Below, piece after piece: positions 37,677 through 46,145 of a DNA stretch of 64,000 nucleotides. Position numbers and translations under genes: made by a program. Source of the DNA: Ahrensia kielensis DSM 5890. GTDB lineage: Bacteria > Pseudomonadota > Alphaproteobacteria > Rhizobiales > Rhizobiaceae. Location: NCBI RefSeq assembly GCF_000374465.1, contig NZ_KB894530.1, forward strand, positions 64,501-128,500, read 5' to 3'. Position 1 is the first letter of the stretch. Each line of letters begins with the position of its first letter. The notes under the pieces were generated by a model. That model saw only the letters and a program-made list of their open reading frames with translations, did no database searches and was not told where the DNA came from.

Positions 37677-39473
37677 TCATGCAGCTTTGCCAGCGTTAAA
37701 TTGTAACTGTGCTAAACGCGCATAAACGCCATTTTCCTTGGCGGACAGCGTTTCGTGATTGCCGGTTTCAACAATTTGGCCATCATCCATGACAAGAATA
37801 CGGTCTGCCTTTAGAATTGTTGCCAAACGGTGGGCGATGACCAAAGTTGTCCGCCCTTCCATCAGTTTTTCCAGCGCCTTTTGAACTAGCGTTTCATTTT
37901 CAGCGTCCAGCGCTGATGTTGCTTCATCGAGCAGAAGGATAGGCGCATCGCGCAGGATAGCGCGTGCAATGGCAAGGCGCTGTCTTTGGCCGCCAGAAAG
38001 CGTTACGCCGCGTTCACCAACTTGCGTGTCATATCCCTCAGGCAGGGCTTCAATGAAGCCTTGGGCCTGTGCTGCGATGGCTGCTGCTTTGATTTCTTCT
38101 GCCGTGGCATTCGGCTTACCAAAGGCGATATTTTCCGCCACCGTTCCTGATAGAATTGTCACATCTTGCGGCACAATCGCCATATGTTCACGGGCTTGTT
38201 TTAGATCGAGGTCACGCACATCAAGTCCATCAATTTTAATGGTACCTGTTTGCGGATCATATTGGCGCATTAAAAGGCCGAAAAGCGTGCTTTTACCTGC
38301 GCCCGACGCACCAACAATTGCAACGCTTTCGCCGGATTTAATATCAAATGATAAGCCTTTTAGCGTTCTATCTTGCGGCCGTGTTGGGTAGGCGAAGGTT
38401 ACATTTTCAAAGCCGACAGTGCCAAGCGCAGGTTGCGGTAATGGCAATGGAATTTCGGGGCTTTTGATGTCGCTCTGTTCAACAAGCAATTCGCTCAAGC
38501 GCTCTGCTGCGCCCGCAGCCAATTGCATTTCGCCCCATATTTCAGACAATGCGCCCAATGCACCTGCTGCAAAAATGGCATAAAGCAAAAACTGGCCAAG
38601 GGTTCCGGGCGTCATTTCATCAGAAAGCACGCGGTTTGCACCAATCCACAAAACGGCGACCACGGATGAGAAGACCATGAAAATGGCAAAGGCGGTGAGG
38701 ATTGATCGTGCGCCAATGGCAGAACGTGCGGCTCTAAAAGCTGTATCAACGGCATCTGAATATTGATTTGAGGCCGCGGTTTCATTGGTAAATGCCTGAA
38801 AGCTGCGCACAGCGCCAATTGCTTCGGATGCATAGGCCGAAGCGTTGGCCAAAGTGTCCTGCGCTGTTCGGCTCTTGGTACGTACGCGCCGTCCAAAGGC
38901 GATAAGCGGCAGCACGATAAGAGGAATAACACCAACGACGATACCAGCCAGTGACGGGCTTGTGATAACCATCATAATCAATGCGCCAACGCCCAAAATA
39001 GTATTGCGCAGAGCAAGCGATGCTGTTGCACCAACGGCGGATTTGATCTGTGTGGTGTCCGCGGTCAGGCGCGAGACAATTTCGCCAGACTGGGCTGTGT
39101 CATAAAAAGTGGATGAAAGCGTCATCACATTTTGAAAGACATCGCGGCGCACATCAGAAACAACGCGCTCGCCAAGCGTGATCACAAAGAAATAGCGACA
39201 TGCGCTTGCGGCAGCTAAAAGCATCGCAATAGCAAGCAGCATGGTAAAATAGCTGTTGACGAGGGCTGCGTCTTCACCGCTAAAACCGTGATCAATCACG
39301 CGGCGCACAGCTGTCGGCAATGCCAATGTGGTAATGGCTGCCATGAACAATGAAATAATCGCACCAGCGACCAATTTTTTGTAGCGGGTCAGATATGGCA
39401 GTAGAGCAGCAAGAGGGCGAACAGATTTCGATTTGGCACGTTGGCCGCGTTTAACATCGTTACTCATAGTCAC
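37677..39473 (-). CDS. ABC exporter, fused permease and ATPase (MsbA/lipid-type)
   Basis: A 598-residue half-transporter that works as a homodimer in the inner membrane. Residues about 30-310 carry six transmembrane helices of the type I exporter fold. The ATPase domain (about 350-590) has Walker A GASGAGKST, the Q-loop, signature LSGGQRQRLAIARAIL and Walker B ILLLDEATSALD, then H-loop VIAHR. The sequence resembles MsbA and multidrug/lipid exporters; the substrate is not known. It is convergent with the MotB-like gene and stands alone. Its start region is basic (KRGQRAKSKS), as usual for a cytoplasmic N-terminus. Confidence 0.92.
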   Translation of the reverse strand: MTMSNDVKRGQRAKSKSVRPLAALLPYLTRYKKLVAGAIISLFMAAITTLALPTAVRRVIDHGFSGEDAALVNSYFTMLLAIAMLLAAASACRYFFVITLGERVVSDVRRDVFQNVMTLSSTFYDTAQSGEIVSRLTADTTQIKSAVGATASLALRNTILGVGALIMMVITSPSLAGIVVGVIPLIVLPLIAFGRRVRTKSRTAQDTLANASAYASEAIGAVRSFQAFTNETAASNQYSDAVDTAFRAARSAIGARSILTAFAIFMVFSSVVAVLWIGANRVLSDEMTPGTLGQFLLYAIFAAGALGALSEIWGEMQLAAGAAERLSELLVEQSDIKSPEIPLPLPQPALGTVGFENVTFAYPTRPQDRTLKGLSFDIKSGESVAIVGASGAGKSTLFGLLMRQYDPQTGTIKIDGLDVRDLDLKQAREHMAIVPQDVTILSGTVAENIAFGKPNATAEEIKAAAIAAQAQGFIEALPEGYDTQVGERGVTLSGGQRQRLAIARAILRDAPILLLDEATSALDAENETLVQKALEKLMEGRTTLVIAHRLATILKADRILVMDDGQIVETGNHETLSAKENGVYARLAQLQFNAGKAA

Positions 39474-39675
39474 TCGCTTGTTTGCTCTATAGACAATTTA
39501 AATTCATTGTTATGAATCGCTGCCAACAGTCTTGTGTCAGAATTATCCCTGATGTATAGGCACCTCAACAATTTTCAAAGCCGTGGGCGTTGAGTTCGCG
39601 GCTTTTCCTTTGAAACTTTGGTGGGTGCGCGACGAAATGTCCGCAATAGCACTATTAAATATTGGAGTTTTCGAC

Positions 39676-39897
39676 ATGAAAGCAGATATCCATCCTGACT
39701 ACCACATGATCAAAGTGGTCATGACTGACGGTTCAGAATACACGACTTATTCAACGTGGGGTTCTGAAGGCGATACTATGAACCTTGATATTGATCCATC
39801 ATCACACCCGGCTTGGACCGGTGGTAACCAGTCTATGCTGGACCGTGGTGGCCGCGTTTCTAAGTTCAAGAAGCGTTTCGATGGTCTTGGCCTCTAA
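39676..39897 (+). CDS. rpmE: ribosomal protein L31 (bL31), cysteine-free type
   Basis: A 73-residue ribosomal protein starting [19 protein letters not shown], with the typical [13 protein letters not shown] and C-terminal [11 protein letters not shown]. The ATG at 39676 has a good ribosome-binding site (ttggagt) and matches the family start; the open frame further upstream is not protein-like. It has no cysteines, so it cannot bind zinc as the CxxC form does. It is followed by a strong terminator and is a single-gene unit. Confidence 0.96.
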   Translation: MKADIHPDYHMIKVVMTDGSEYTTYSTWGSEGDTMNLDIDPSSHPAWTGGNQSMLDRGGRVSKFKKRFDGLGL

Positions 39898-39920
39898 GCT
39901 TTTACAGCTTTAAAGACATT

Positions 39921-39953
39921 AAAACCCCGTTGAGCAATCAGCGGGGTTTTTGT
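39921..39953 (+). terminator. rpmE terminator
   Basis: aaaaccccgttga (39921-39933) pairs with tcagcggggtttt (39938-39950), with one G-T wobble, around gcaa and is followed by ttgtttg. The A tract before it lets it also act on the minus strand. Confidence 0.93.
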
Positions 39954-39996
39954 TTGTTCTAATGATTTCGATTAAATAGTCGCGCTTTTAAGCGAA

Positions 39997-40020
39997 ATTC
40001 GGGTCTAATTAGACCCGAAT
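39997..40020. terminator. palindrome overlapping the end of the rcdA-like gene
   Basis: A perfect 24-bp palindrome: attcgggtct, aatt, agacccgaat. The stop codon of the minus-strand gene at 40005 lies in it. It may end that transcript, but only short T runs follow on the minus strand. Confidence 0.5.
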
Positions 40021-40520
40021 GCAGTTTTAAGCAGGTTCACCTGATTTAGAACCGGATTGTCTTGGCTGTAGCTTGGATCTTCGGATACATCCTTGCCGTC
40101 GTCCATTGTGCGCACGCGCGCTTGGAGCCTCAGCGAACGGCGCACCAAATCAGTAAACTTTTCCGGTAGTTCATTCCAAGCGGTCACGTCTTTATTGCTT
40201 GAATTTGTGTCGAGACGGATTTTATCCTTCTCGGACCTGACTTGGTCTTCAGACATTTCGCCTGAGTTCAGTGCGCGTTGCAATAACAGCCATGAGGCAA
40301 GTTGCATGAGGCGCGTCGTCAACCGCATTGATTCTGCAGCATAAAGCGTAGCGGCAACGCGGCTAAGTTTTTTGGCCTCTTCACGGCCTTCAGTTTCCAA
40401 ATAGGCGGCAGTTTCTTCAACAAGCGCCATTCCTTCAGAATAAAGTTTTGTGAAGGCAGGTGACGCAGCCTTGCGGCTCGAAAATTGGATGGTGTTCTTT
40501 TGGTCTGCGTTGTTGTTCAT
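40005..40520 (-). CDS. rcdA: DUF1465 protein, RcdA-like (regulator of CtrA degradation)
   Basis: A 171-residue, mostly helical, cytoplasmic protein of the DUF1465 family, to which Caulobacter RcdA belongs. RcdA is an adaptor that helps deliver CtrA and other substrates to ClpXP at the cell pole. Visible family blocks are FTKLYSEGMALVEETAAYLE, RVAATLYAAESMRLTTRLMQLASWLLLQRAL (positions about 52-82) and LVRRSLRLQARVRTMD. The homology is good; the degradation role is inferred from Caulobacter. It stands alone and is encoded within a few kilobases of trcR, another cell-cycle regulator. Confidence 0.85.
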   Translation of the reverse strand: MNNNADQKNTIQFSSRKAASPAFTKLYSEGMALVEETAAYLETEGREEAKKLSRVAATLYAAESMRLTTRLMQLASWLLLQRALNSGEMSEDQVRSEKDKIRLDTNSSNKDVTAWNELPEKFTDLVRRSLRLQARVRTMDDGKDVSEDPSYSQDNPVLNQVNLLKTAFGSN

Positions 40521-40890
40521 TACCTACCCTTAGAATACTTGCAGTTGCTCAATAGCGCTTCGCTGCGCGTGTTGCACGACCACATTCCATATTCCCACAG
40601 GATCGCGCAACAACATACTTAATGCAAGGTTAACGGCCGCATGCCTGATAAACAGTGTTCAGCGTGAAAATGGCTGCTTTAAGGGGATTTGCGTTTTAAT
40701 GTCTGTATTTTAACAGGAATAAACAGCGCAAAAAAAGAGAGCCGCAAAAGCGGCTCTTGAAGATATACAGGGGAGGCGTCAAACAAAGCCAAAGCCTTGA
40801 TTGAGTTCGAATAAATCCGAACAAAATGGTTAATATCTTATAAGGGTTAATATGGCGTTAGCGCAGGCAATCATTTTTATTTAGGCCCGT
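40521..40890. other. intergenic region between rcdA and DUF1192 genes
   Basis: No gene is seen in these 370 bases. They hold the DUF1192 terminator (40730-40758) and a 9-base direct repeat, ggttaatat, at 40828-40836 and 40845-40853 (17-base spacing). The rcdA promoter should lie in 40521-40700. Confidence 0.6.
40730..40758 (-). terminator. terminator for the DUF1192 gene
   Basis: On the minus strand agagccgc and gcggctct pair around tttt and are followed by ctctttttttgcgc. It is about 130 bases after the DUF1192 stop. Confidence 0.85.
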
Positions 40891-41079
40891 TCAGCTTTTG
40901 AACAGAGCCTCTGCTGCACCCAAACTTTTATTTTTTGCATCTGCTTCATTTTCAAGACGAGTAATTTCTGCTTTTAGATCGCCGATGAGTTCTTTCAAAT
41001 CGCCGACGGAAAGCTCATCAATCTTTTGGCCCAGCTGATAAGGCTTTTTTCTCTTAGGTTCGTTTTCGTCGTCAAACAT
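40891..41079 (-). CDS. DUF1192 small protein
   Basis: A 62-residue DUF1192 protein, common in Alphaproteobacteria and of unknown function. The family pattern is an N-terminal MFDDENEPKRKKP, then the YQLGQKIDELSVGDLKELI block and a coiled-coil helix EITRLENEADAKN. The ATG at 41079 is chosen because gaggat precedes it and the following sequence matches the family. It is divergent from the quinone oxidoreductase gene, with 92 bases between the start codons. Confidence 0.9.
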   Translation of the reverse strand: MFDDENEPKRKKPYQLGQKIDELSVGDLKELIGDLKAEITRLENEADAKNKSLGAAEALFKS

Positions 41080-41171
41080 GATGTTATCCTCACTTTTAAA
41101 AACTGTCGTAAGATTAAACTCGCCACAATGCGGTGCCAAGTGAATAAGCATGTGACTAAAAGGAAGATGCG

Positions 41172-42170
41172 ATGACCAATACAAAAAAGATGACGGCAGT
41201 AGAAATCACTGAGCCGGGTGGTCCAAAAGCGCTGAGTGTTTGCAAACGCGATAAACCGCAGCCTGCATCTCATGAAATATTGATTGAGGTGAGGGCCGCA
41301 GGCGTGAACCGGCCTGACGTGTTGCAACGTATGGGGGCTTATCCGCCGCCAAAGGGCGCATCAGACCTTCCGGGCCTAGAGGTCGCAGGTATTGTTGAAG
41401 CGGTTGGCGAGGATGTTACGCGCTTTCGTGTGGGTGATTCGGTTTGCGCGCTCACTGCCGGTGGCGGCTATGCTCAATATGTCAGCGTGGATGAGGGTAG
41501 CGTTTTGCCTGTGCCTGCGGGTTTAACAATGACGCAGGCCGCTGCTCTGCCTGAAACCTTCTTTACCGTTTGGCACAATGTTTTCGAGCGTGGCGGTTTG
41601 CGCAAAGGCGAGGTCTTTCTTGTGCATGGTGGAACCTCTGGCATCGGCACGACCGCTATCCAACTGGCCAAAGCGATTGGCGCGATCGTCATCACGACTG
41701 TTGGCTCGGCTGAAAAAGCAGAAGCATGCAAAAAACTTGGTGCTGATCATGTCATTTCATACCGCGACGAAGATTTTGTGTCTGTCGTCAAACAGGTAAC
41801 GGACGGGCGCGGCGCCGATGTTATTTTGGACATGGTTGGTGGCGATTACATCAACCGCAACTATTCTTGTGCTGCTATGGATGGCCGTATTGTTCAAATC
41901 GCATTTTTAAGCGGTGCTAAAACAGAAGCCGACTTCTCAAAACTGATGATGAAGAGATTGATCCATACGGGTTCAACTTTGCGTGCTCGTCCGCTTGAAG
42001 TTAAAGCTTTGCTTGCCAAGCAACTTGAAGAACATGTGTGGCCTTTGATTGAAAACGGCCAGATTGCACCTGTGATGGATATGATTTTTCCGCTGGCAGA
42101 AGCGTGGCGCGCCCATGACCGAATGGAAGAAGGATCGCATATCGGTAAAATCGTTTTGGACGTTACATAG
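41172..42170 (+). CDS. NAD(P)H:quinone oxidoreductase, zeta-crystallin/PIG3 type
   Basis: A 332-residue zinc-free member of the medium-chain dehydrogenase/reductase superfamily. The N-terminal GroES-like domain has EVRAAGVNRPDVLQRMGAYPP and LPGLEVAGIVEAVG. The Rossmann domain has HGGTSGIGTTAIQLAKAIGA (near 145-165) and GADHVISYRDEDF. The pattern is that of the TP53I3/PIG3 quinone reductase group, which reduces quinones with NADPH and protects against oxidative stress. Specific substrate unknown. It converges on the phytase-like gene across a shared terminator. Confidence 0.9.
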   Translation: MTNTKKMTAVEITEPGGPKALSVCKRDKPQPASHEILIEVRAAGVNRPDVLQRMGAYPPPKGASDLPGLEVAGIVEAVGEDVTRFRVGDSVCALTAGGGYAQYVSVDEGSVLPVPAGLTMTQAAALPETFFTVWHNVFERGGLRKGEVFLVHGGTSGIGTTAIQLAKAIGAIVITTVGSAEKAEACKKLGADHVISYRDEDFVSVVKQVTDGRGADVILDMVGGDYINRNYSCAAMDGRIVQIAFLSGAKTEADFSKLMMKRLIHTGSTLRARPLEVKALLAKQLEEHVWPLIENGQIAPVMDMIFPLAEAWRAHDRMEEGSHIGKIVLDVT

Positions 42171-42179
42171 ACCTATCAT

Positions 42180-42208
42180 AAAAGGCGGAGCATAAGCCCC
42201 GCCTTTAA
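42180..42208. terminator. bidirectional terminator between qor-like and phytase-like genes
   Basis: aaaggcgg (42181-42188 region) pairs with ccgccttt (to 42206) around a 10-base loop; A-rich sequence precedes it and ttaag follows. Confidence 0.75.
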
Positions 42209-42223
42209 GTTCGTATGGTGTAA

Positions 42224-44440
42224 TCAGTTTGTGGAAACTTCCAGTGGGCCTAAATTAAGGAACAATGTTTCGCCATTGGAATCATCGATGCCGTCATTGT
42301 CGGTCACTGCAAATGCGTTGCCATTTTTGTCGATTGCAAAACCTTCAATCTTGTCCACGACATAACCGCCTGTTGATTTAAGATCGGGCAGGAAGTCACG
42401 CACCAATGTCTTTTCCATAACAGGAAGTTCTTCGCCAAGTTTGGCTGGATTTAGCTGATCAATAGAAACGCTGTAGAGTTTCTTGAGTTTGGCAGCTTCG
42501 CCGATTTGGTTGTCACGCTCGACGATATAAACGTGATCACCATATGCTGTGATCTCAGAAAGGCCAACCCAGCCAGCACCTTTTTCATCCAATGGATAGC
42601 TGACAGCGCCCCATGTTTTATCGGCAGTGTTATAGGCTACCAACTTAACAAAACCGGCTTTGTCGTCCTGCCATTCGCGCTGTATGGCCACCCATAATGT
42701 GTCGCCAATTTTGGTCACGCCTTCTGCGCCAAAACGTTTTTCCACAGCCAGCAATTCAGCTGGGAATACAACTTGCTCTTTAATCTCGCCATCAGCGTTT
42801 ACATGGTAAAGACCGTGCGGGATCATACGGTCAGTGCGTCCTTCTGATGCGAGCCAGAAACCGCCTTCACCGTCTGTTGTGATGCCTTCTAAATCAAGCA
42901 ATTGAGCATTTGCACCACCGCGCGTGACACGCGTTGCTTTGGTGATTTTTGCCGGTTTCTGATTGGCATCAATTGTGAAAATTGTCGGCTGCATCGCATA
43001 GAAGCTGTCATTGACTGCGTATAAAATGCCTGGTTTTTCAAGGTCTGCGGTTAGGCCTGATAGAGCGCCCCAACCGATTGGTCTGCCTGTATCATCCATG
43101 CCTGATACGATCATCGGATAGGATGCTTCGCCTTCAGCATATTCATACAGTGTAACATGGCTGCGCACGCCGCCATCTTCGATTAAATCTGCTTCATTGG
43201 CGATGGCCAAAAGATTGCGACCTTTGATCGCGACAGCGCCTTCTGGTGCAAGCGCCGTTGGCAAAAGCTGCGCTAATTCAGGGGCTTTGCCTTCGCCCAT
43301 ATCTTTGTACGCGCCGACGATTGATCCGCGTTCAGACAGAATGAAAATAAATTGCTGGCCGTCAAAAGTGCCGACTTCCAAACCTTCTGGTTCTGCGCCC
43401 TTATTGCCTGAGCGTTTTTCAGGATAATGGCCAGCCATTGCAATTTCATATTCGAGCGAAAGGCCGCTGTCGAAAAGAATTTCGCCCGTTTTGCTCATGA
43501 TTGTGAAGCCGCGCGAGCCGCCTTTATAGTCGCCTTCATTGGCCATAACGAGGCGATTATTATCAAGCCATTTCATTGCATCTGGCTCACGGGGAACATC
43601 TTTTAATGTGCCGTCGAAAGTCAGCGCGCCTTCTTCGTCTGTGTCCACGTTTTCAAGGTCGACAGTGCCCGCTGAAAAGTGGGAAATGATGTCGCCGGTA
43701 GATCCATTGAATACCACCACATGGTTATTCTCCTGCAATGTGACTGCCACTTCATTGGCGTCATTGATGGTTACAAATTCTGGTTCAGGATCGGTCGGTG
43801 CAATTTCTGCCAGACCGGTCATATCGGCCATGACTTTACTGTCGCAATCGACCGCGCCATTGTTCAATTTATACGTCAAAACGAAACCCGCTGGCATTTG
43901 CGGGATAATGCCATCGTTCAAATCTTCGTCGCGCTCGTTTTCAATCGCAACGGCGATCAAAGAACCATCTGGCGATATGGCAACTGAATCTGGCTGCCCG
44001 CCAAGATCGCAGCTTTGCGCGATCGATTGATCGGCAAGATTGATGCTTAATAATTTGCCGCTTGGCTGCGTAAAGTTCTCAGATGTATTAACCGCGACAA
44101 GTGCGTTGCCGCCTTGAACGGCAACTGATGTTGGCTCGCCATCGGTGGCAATAAAGCCTGCTGGCTTTGGCGCTTTAGGGTCGGCAATATCAACCATGCC
44201 AATGCCGCCCAGAGGGCTGTCGGAATAAACAAGCATCATGCCGTCTTCGCTCACGTCGATAATTTCGGCAGAGCTCTCAGAAGTCTGTTCCATATTCTCA
44301 GGAATATTCGTGTTTACCGGAAATGAAGCGATGCGGTTAAAAACTTTTGCGCTCGTTTCTTCAGCATTAACAGTTGTTGCGGCGGCGCTTGCGACCGCAA
44401 TAATGGCAACGCTGCTTAATAATTTTCCTAGTTTTGGCAT
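42224..44440 (-). CDS. secreted two-part protein: beta-propeller plus phytase-like esterase domain
   Basis: A 738-residue exported protein with signal peptide (GKLLSSVAIIAVASAAATTVNAEE). The N-terminal half (about 45-390) looks like a beta-propeller with repeated GGQPDSVAISPDGSLIAVAIE and MKWLDNNRLVMANEGDY blocks. The C-terminal half (about 440-735) is the 'esterase-like activity of phytase' domain: LSGLTADLEKPGILYAVNDS, LLDLEGITTDGEGGFWLASEG, RFGAEGVTKIG, WVGLSEITAYGDHVYIVERD and DKIEGFAIDKNGNAFAVTDND, the last with acidic residues that may bind calcium. A role in scavenging organic phosphate is likely, since the gene is preceded by a candidate Pho box (44493-44525). True phytase activity is unproven. 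Confidence 0.85.
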   Translation of the reverse strand: MPKLGKLLSSVAIIAVASAAATTVNAEETSAKVFNRIASFPVNTNIPENMEQTSESSAEIIDVSEDGMMLVYSDSPLGGIGMVDIADPKAPKPAGFIATDGEPTSVAVQGGNALVAVNTSENFTQPSGKLLSINLADQSIAQSCDLGGQPDSVAISPDGSLIAVAIENERDEDLNDGIIPQMPAGFVLTYKLNNGAVDCDSKVMADMTGLAEIAPTDPEPEFVTINDANEVAVTLQENNHVVVFNGSTGDIISHFSAGTVDLENVDTDEEGALTFDGTLKDVPREPDAMKWLDNNRLVMANEGDYKGGSRGFTIMSKTGEILFDSGLSLEYEIAMAGHYPEKRSGNKGAEPEGLEVGTFDGQQFIFILSERGSIVGAYKDMGEGKAPELAQLLPTALAPEGAVAIKGRNLLAIANEADLIEDGGVRSHVTLYEYAEGEASYPMIVSGMDDTGRPIGWGALSGLTADLEKPGILYAVNDSFYAMQPTIFTIDANQKPAKITKATRVTRGGANAQLLDLEGITTDGEGGFWLASEGRTDRMIPHGLYHVNADGEIKEQVVFPAELLAVEKRFGAEGVTKIGDTLWVAIQREWQDDKAGFVKLVAYNTADKTWGAVSYPLDEKGAGWVGLSEITAYGDHVYIVERDNQIGEAAKLKKLYSVSIDQLNPAKLGEELPVMEKTLVRDFLPDLKSTGGYVVDKIEGFAIDKNGNAFAVTDNDGIDDSNGETLFLNLGPLEVSTN

Positions 44441-44492
44441 GTTTATCTCCTAGCCCTCATTGTTGCCAAGGCTCTGCCGCAAATCGGTGAAT

Positions 44493-44525
44493 GTTGCATG
44501 ACACTCCAATGACAGTTTGATGACG
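44493..44525 (-). promoter_or_regulatory. candidate Pho box (PhoB site) upstream of the phytase-like gene
   Basis: Three tandem 11-base units read gttgcatgaca, ctccaatgaca, gtttgatgacg on the plus strand. On the minus strand each unit gives the TGTCAT/CGTCAT core of a Pho box with the required 11-base spacing. The site ends 52 bases before the ATG of the minus-strand phytase-like gene. Confidence 0.7.
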
Positions 44526-44651
44526 GTCCGCAAATGCGTAAATTGGTTGCGCTCGGCGCGCGGTTTTGATATGCGGAAGGCATATTCCGGACATTAGTGG
44601 TTTAAACCACGCCCGCGGCACCGGCGCGGACGAACAGGAAAGGTATATCTC

Positions 44652-45365
44652 ATGGCAACTTTGCTAATGCCAAAAGCGACAGCCGTATGGTTGGTCGATA
44701 ACACTGCACTGACATTCAATCAGATTGCGACGTTCTGTACGTTGCACCCGCTTGAAGTCAAAGCGATTGCCGATGGCGAATCAGCGCAGGGCATTAAAGG
44801 TCTTGATCCTATCAATACCGGCCAGTTGACGCGTGATGAGATTGCTCGGGCAGAAGAAAATCCTGACCACGTTTTGAAAATGCAGGAATCAAAAGTGCGC
44901 GTTCCTGTGCTCAAGAAAAAAGGCCCGCGTTATACGCCGGTTTCAAAACGTCAGGACCGCCCAAACGCAATTTTGTGGCTGGTTCGTAACCACCCAGAAT
45001 TGAAAGACTCACAGATTTCTCGTCTTGTTGGCACAACCAAGAATACGATCCAGCAAATTCGTGAGCGTACGCACTGGAACTCATCGAACCTTCAGCCGAT
45101 TGATCCGGTTGCTCTTGGTCTTTCATCGCAGATCGATCTTGATTTTGAAGTCAATAAAGCTGCTAAAAACCGTCCGGCTGAGCTTGATGTTGAAGTTGCT
45201 GGCGATGCATTGTTGCCTGCTTCACATACGGAAGGCATGGCTCTTGAAGATGAATCTCGCAACTACAAACCTGCGAAACCAGAAGAAGATGAAATTGATG
45301 CCGATGCAGTTTTTGCAAAACTGAACGCGCTAAAATCCAGCGACGATGATTCATCAGAAGACTAA
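44652..45365 (+). CDS. trcR: cell-cycle transcriptional regulator TrcR (DUF1013)
   Basis: A 237-residue DUF1013 protein, the TrcR family of alphaproteobacterial transcription regulators tied to cell-cycle control. N-terminal block: MPKATAVWLVDNTALTFNQIATFC, positions 6-29, and LHPLEVKAIADGE. A helix-turn-helix-like segment follows, with RPNAILWLVRNHPELKDSQISRLVGTTKNTI at about 102-132, then RERTHWNSSNLQPIDPV. The C-terminal 70 residues are acidic and variable. The ribosome-binding site aggaaagg precedes the ATG. It stands alone and is ended by a terminator. Confidence 0.92.
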   Translation: MATLLMPKATAVWLVDNTALTFNQIATFCTLHPLEVKAIADGESAQGIKGLDPINTGQLTRDEIARAEENPDHVLKMQESKVRVPVLKKKGPRYTPVSKRQDRPNAILWLVRNHPELKDSQISRLVGTTKNTIQQIRERTHWNSSNLQPIDPVALGLSSQIDLDFEVNKAAKNRPAELDVEVAGDALLPASHTEGMALEDESRNYKPAKPEEDEIDADAVFAKLNALKSSDDDSSED

Positions 45366-45385
45366 ATCGTCAGTATAGAATATTT

Positions 45386-45417
45386 AAAAGCCGGGTGGAT
45401 AAACGCCCGGCTTTTTT
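45386..45417 (+). terminator. trcR terminator
   Basis: aagccggg and cccggctt pair around tggataaacg, with T6 after and an A tract before, so it can also serve the convergent minus-strand gene that ends at 45423. Confidence 0.93.
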
Positions 45418-45422
45418 GTTGT

Positions 45423-46133
45423 CTAAAGCTTTCCTTGATCTGGCGGAATATCGCCGCAAGCCTCCATCTTGCTATAAAAGTCGCGCAGCGTTTTGCCGCG
45501 TTCTATTTTGAATATGCTTCCAGTGTCGATGAAGTTTGAAATTCTGTCGATACGAAACATACGAAAATCCTCGCGCAATTCGCACCAACCAACAAATGTC
45601 CAGCCGCCGCCCCAAAACCAAAGCCCAAGGGGGCGCACGGGACGGGTTGTCTCCTGATTATTTGCATCAGTATAAATAATCTGGATGCGTTGCCGCTTGT
45701 CGGCGGCTCTTTCCAGCGCGTCAATCATTTCGCGATCATTTTGCTTCATGCGGTGTGTCGGCGCATGAATTTCGACGGCGTTCAAATTGTTGCGGCGGTC
45801 TATCGGCAGAACTGATTCAATTTTGATAAGTGCTTCTTCTGCCGCACGCGCCATCGCCGCGCCGCCCCAAGCTCTGGTCATGCGTGCGCCCGCGACAAGC
45901 GCCACGACTTCATCGCGCGTGAACATTAGCGGCGGCAGATCAAAACCTTCGCGCATAATATAGCCAACGCCGGCCTCGCCATCGATTGGCACGCCGGTTG
46001 ATTGCAGGTCGGCAATATCGCGGTAGATTGTGCGTTCGGAAACTTCCAATCGGTTCGCCAGTTTGGCAGCAGTGACAAGTCTGCCACCGCGCAGGTGCTG
46101 TACGATTTGAAATAGGCGATCTGCGCGGCGCAT
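45423..46133 (-). CDS. YafY-family HTH/WYL transcriptional regulator
   Basis: A 236-residue regulator. The N-terminal helix-turn-helix of the HTH_11 type (about 1-60) contains RLVTAAKLANRLEVSERTIYRDIADLQ (17-43), and the WYL domain (about 140-210) has RPVRPLGLWFWGGGWTFVGWCELR with the FRMFRIDRI block. WYL domains sense small ligands or nucleic acids. It lies 12 bases downstream of a glyoxalase-family gene on the same strand; such YafY-VOC pairs are common and the regulator probably controls its own operon. Confidence 0.9.
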   Translation of the reverse strand: MRRADRLFQIVQHLRGGRLVTAAKLANRLEVSERTIYRDIADLQSTGVPIDGEAGVGYIMREGFDLPPLMFTRDEVVALVAGARMTRAWGGAAMARAAEEALIKIESVLPIDRRNNLNAVEIHAPTHRMKQNDREMIDALERAADKRQRIQIIYTDANNQETTRPVRPLGLWFWGGGWTFVGWCELREDFRMFRIDRISNFIDTGSIFKIERGKTLRDFYSKMEACGDIPPDQGKL

Positions 46134-46145
46134 GTCAGTACTCTC

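Noticed and set aside
43539-44030. 163-residue open frame on the plus strand
   Set aside because: Antisense to the phytase-like gene; Ser/Thr-rich with no recognisable pattern.
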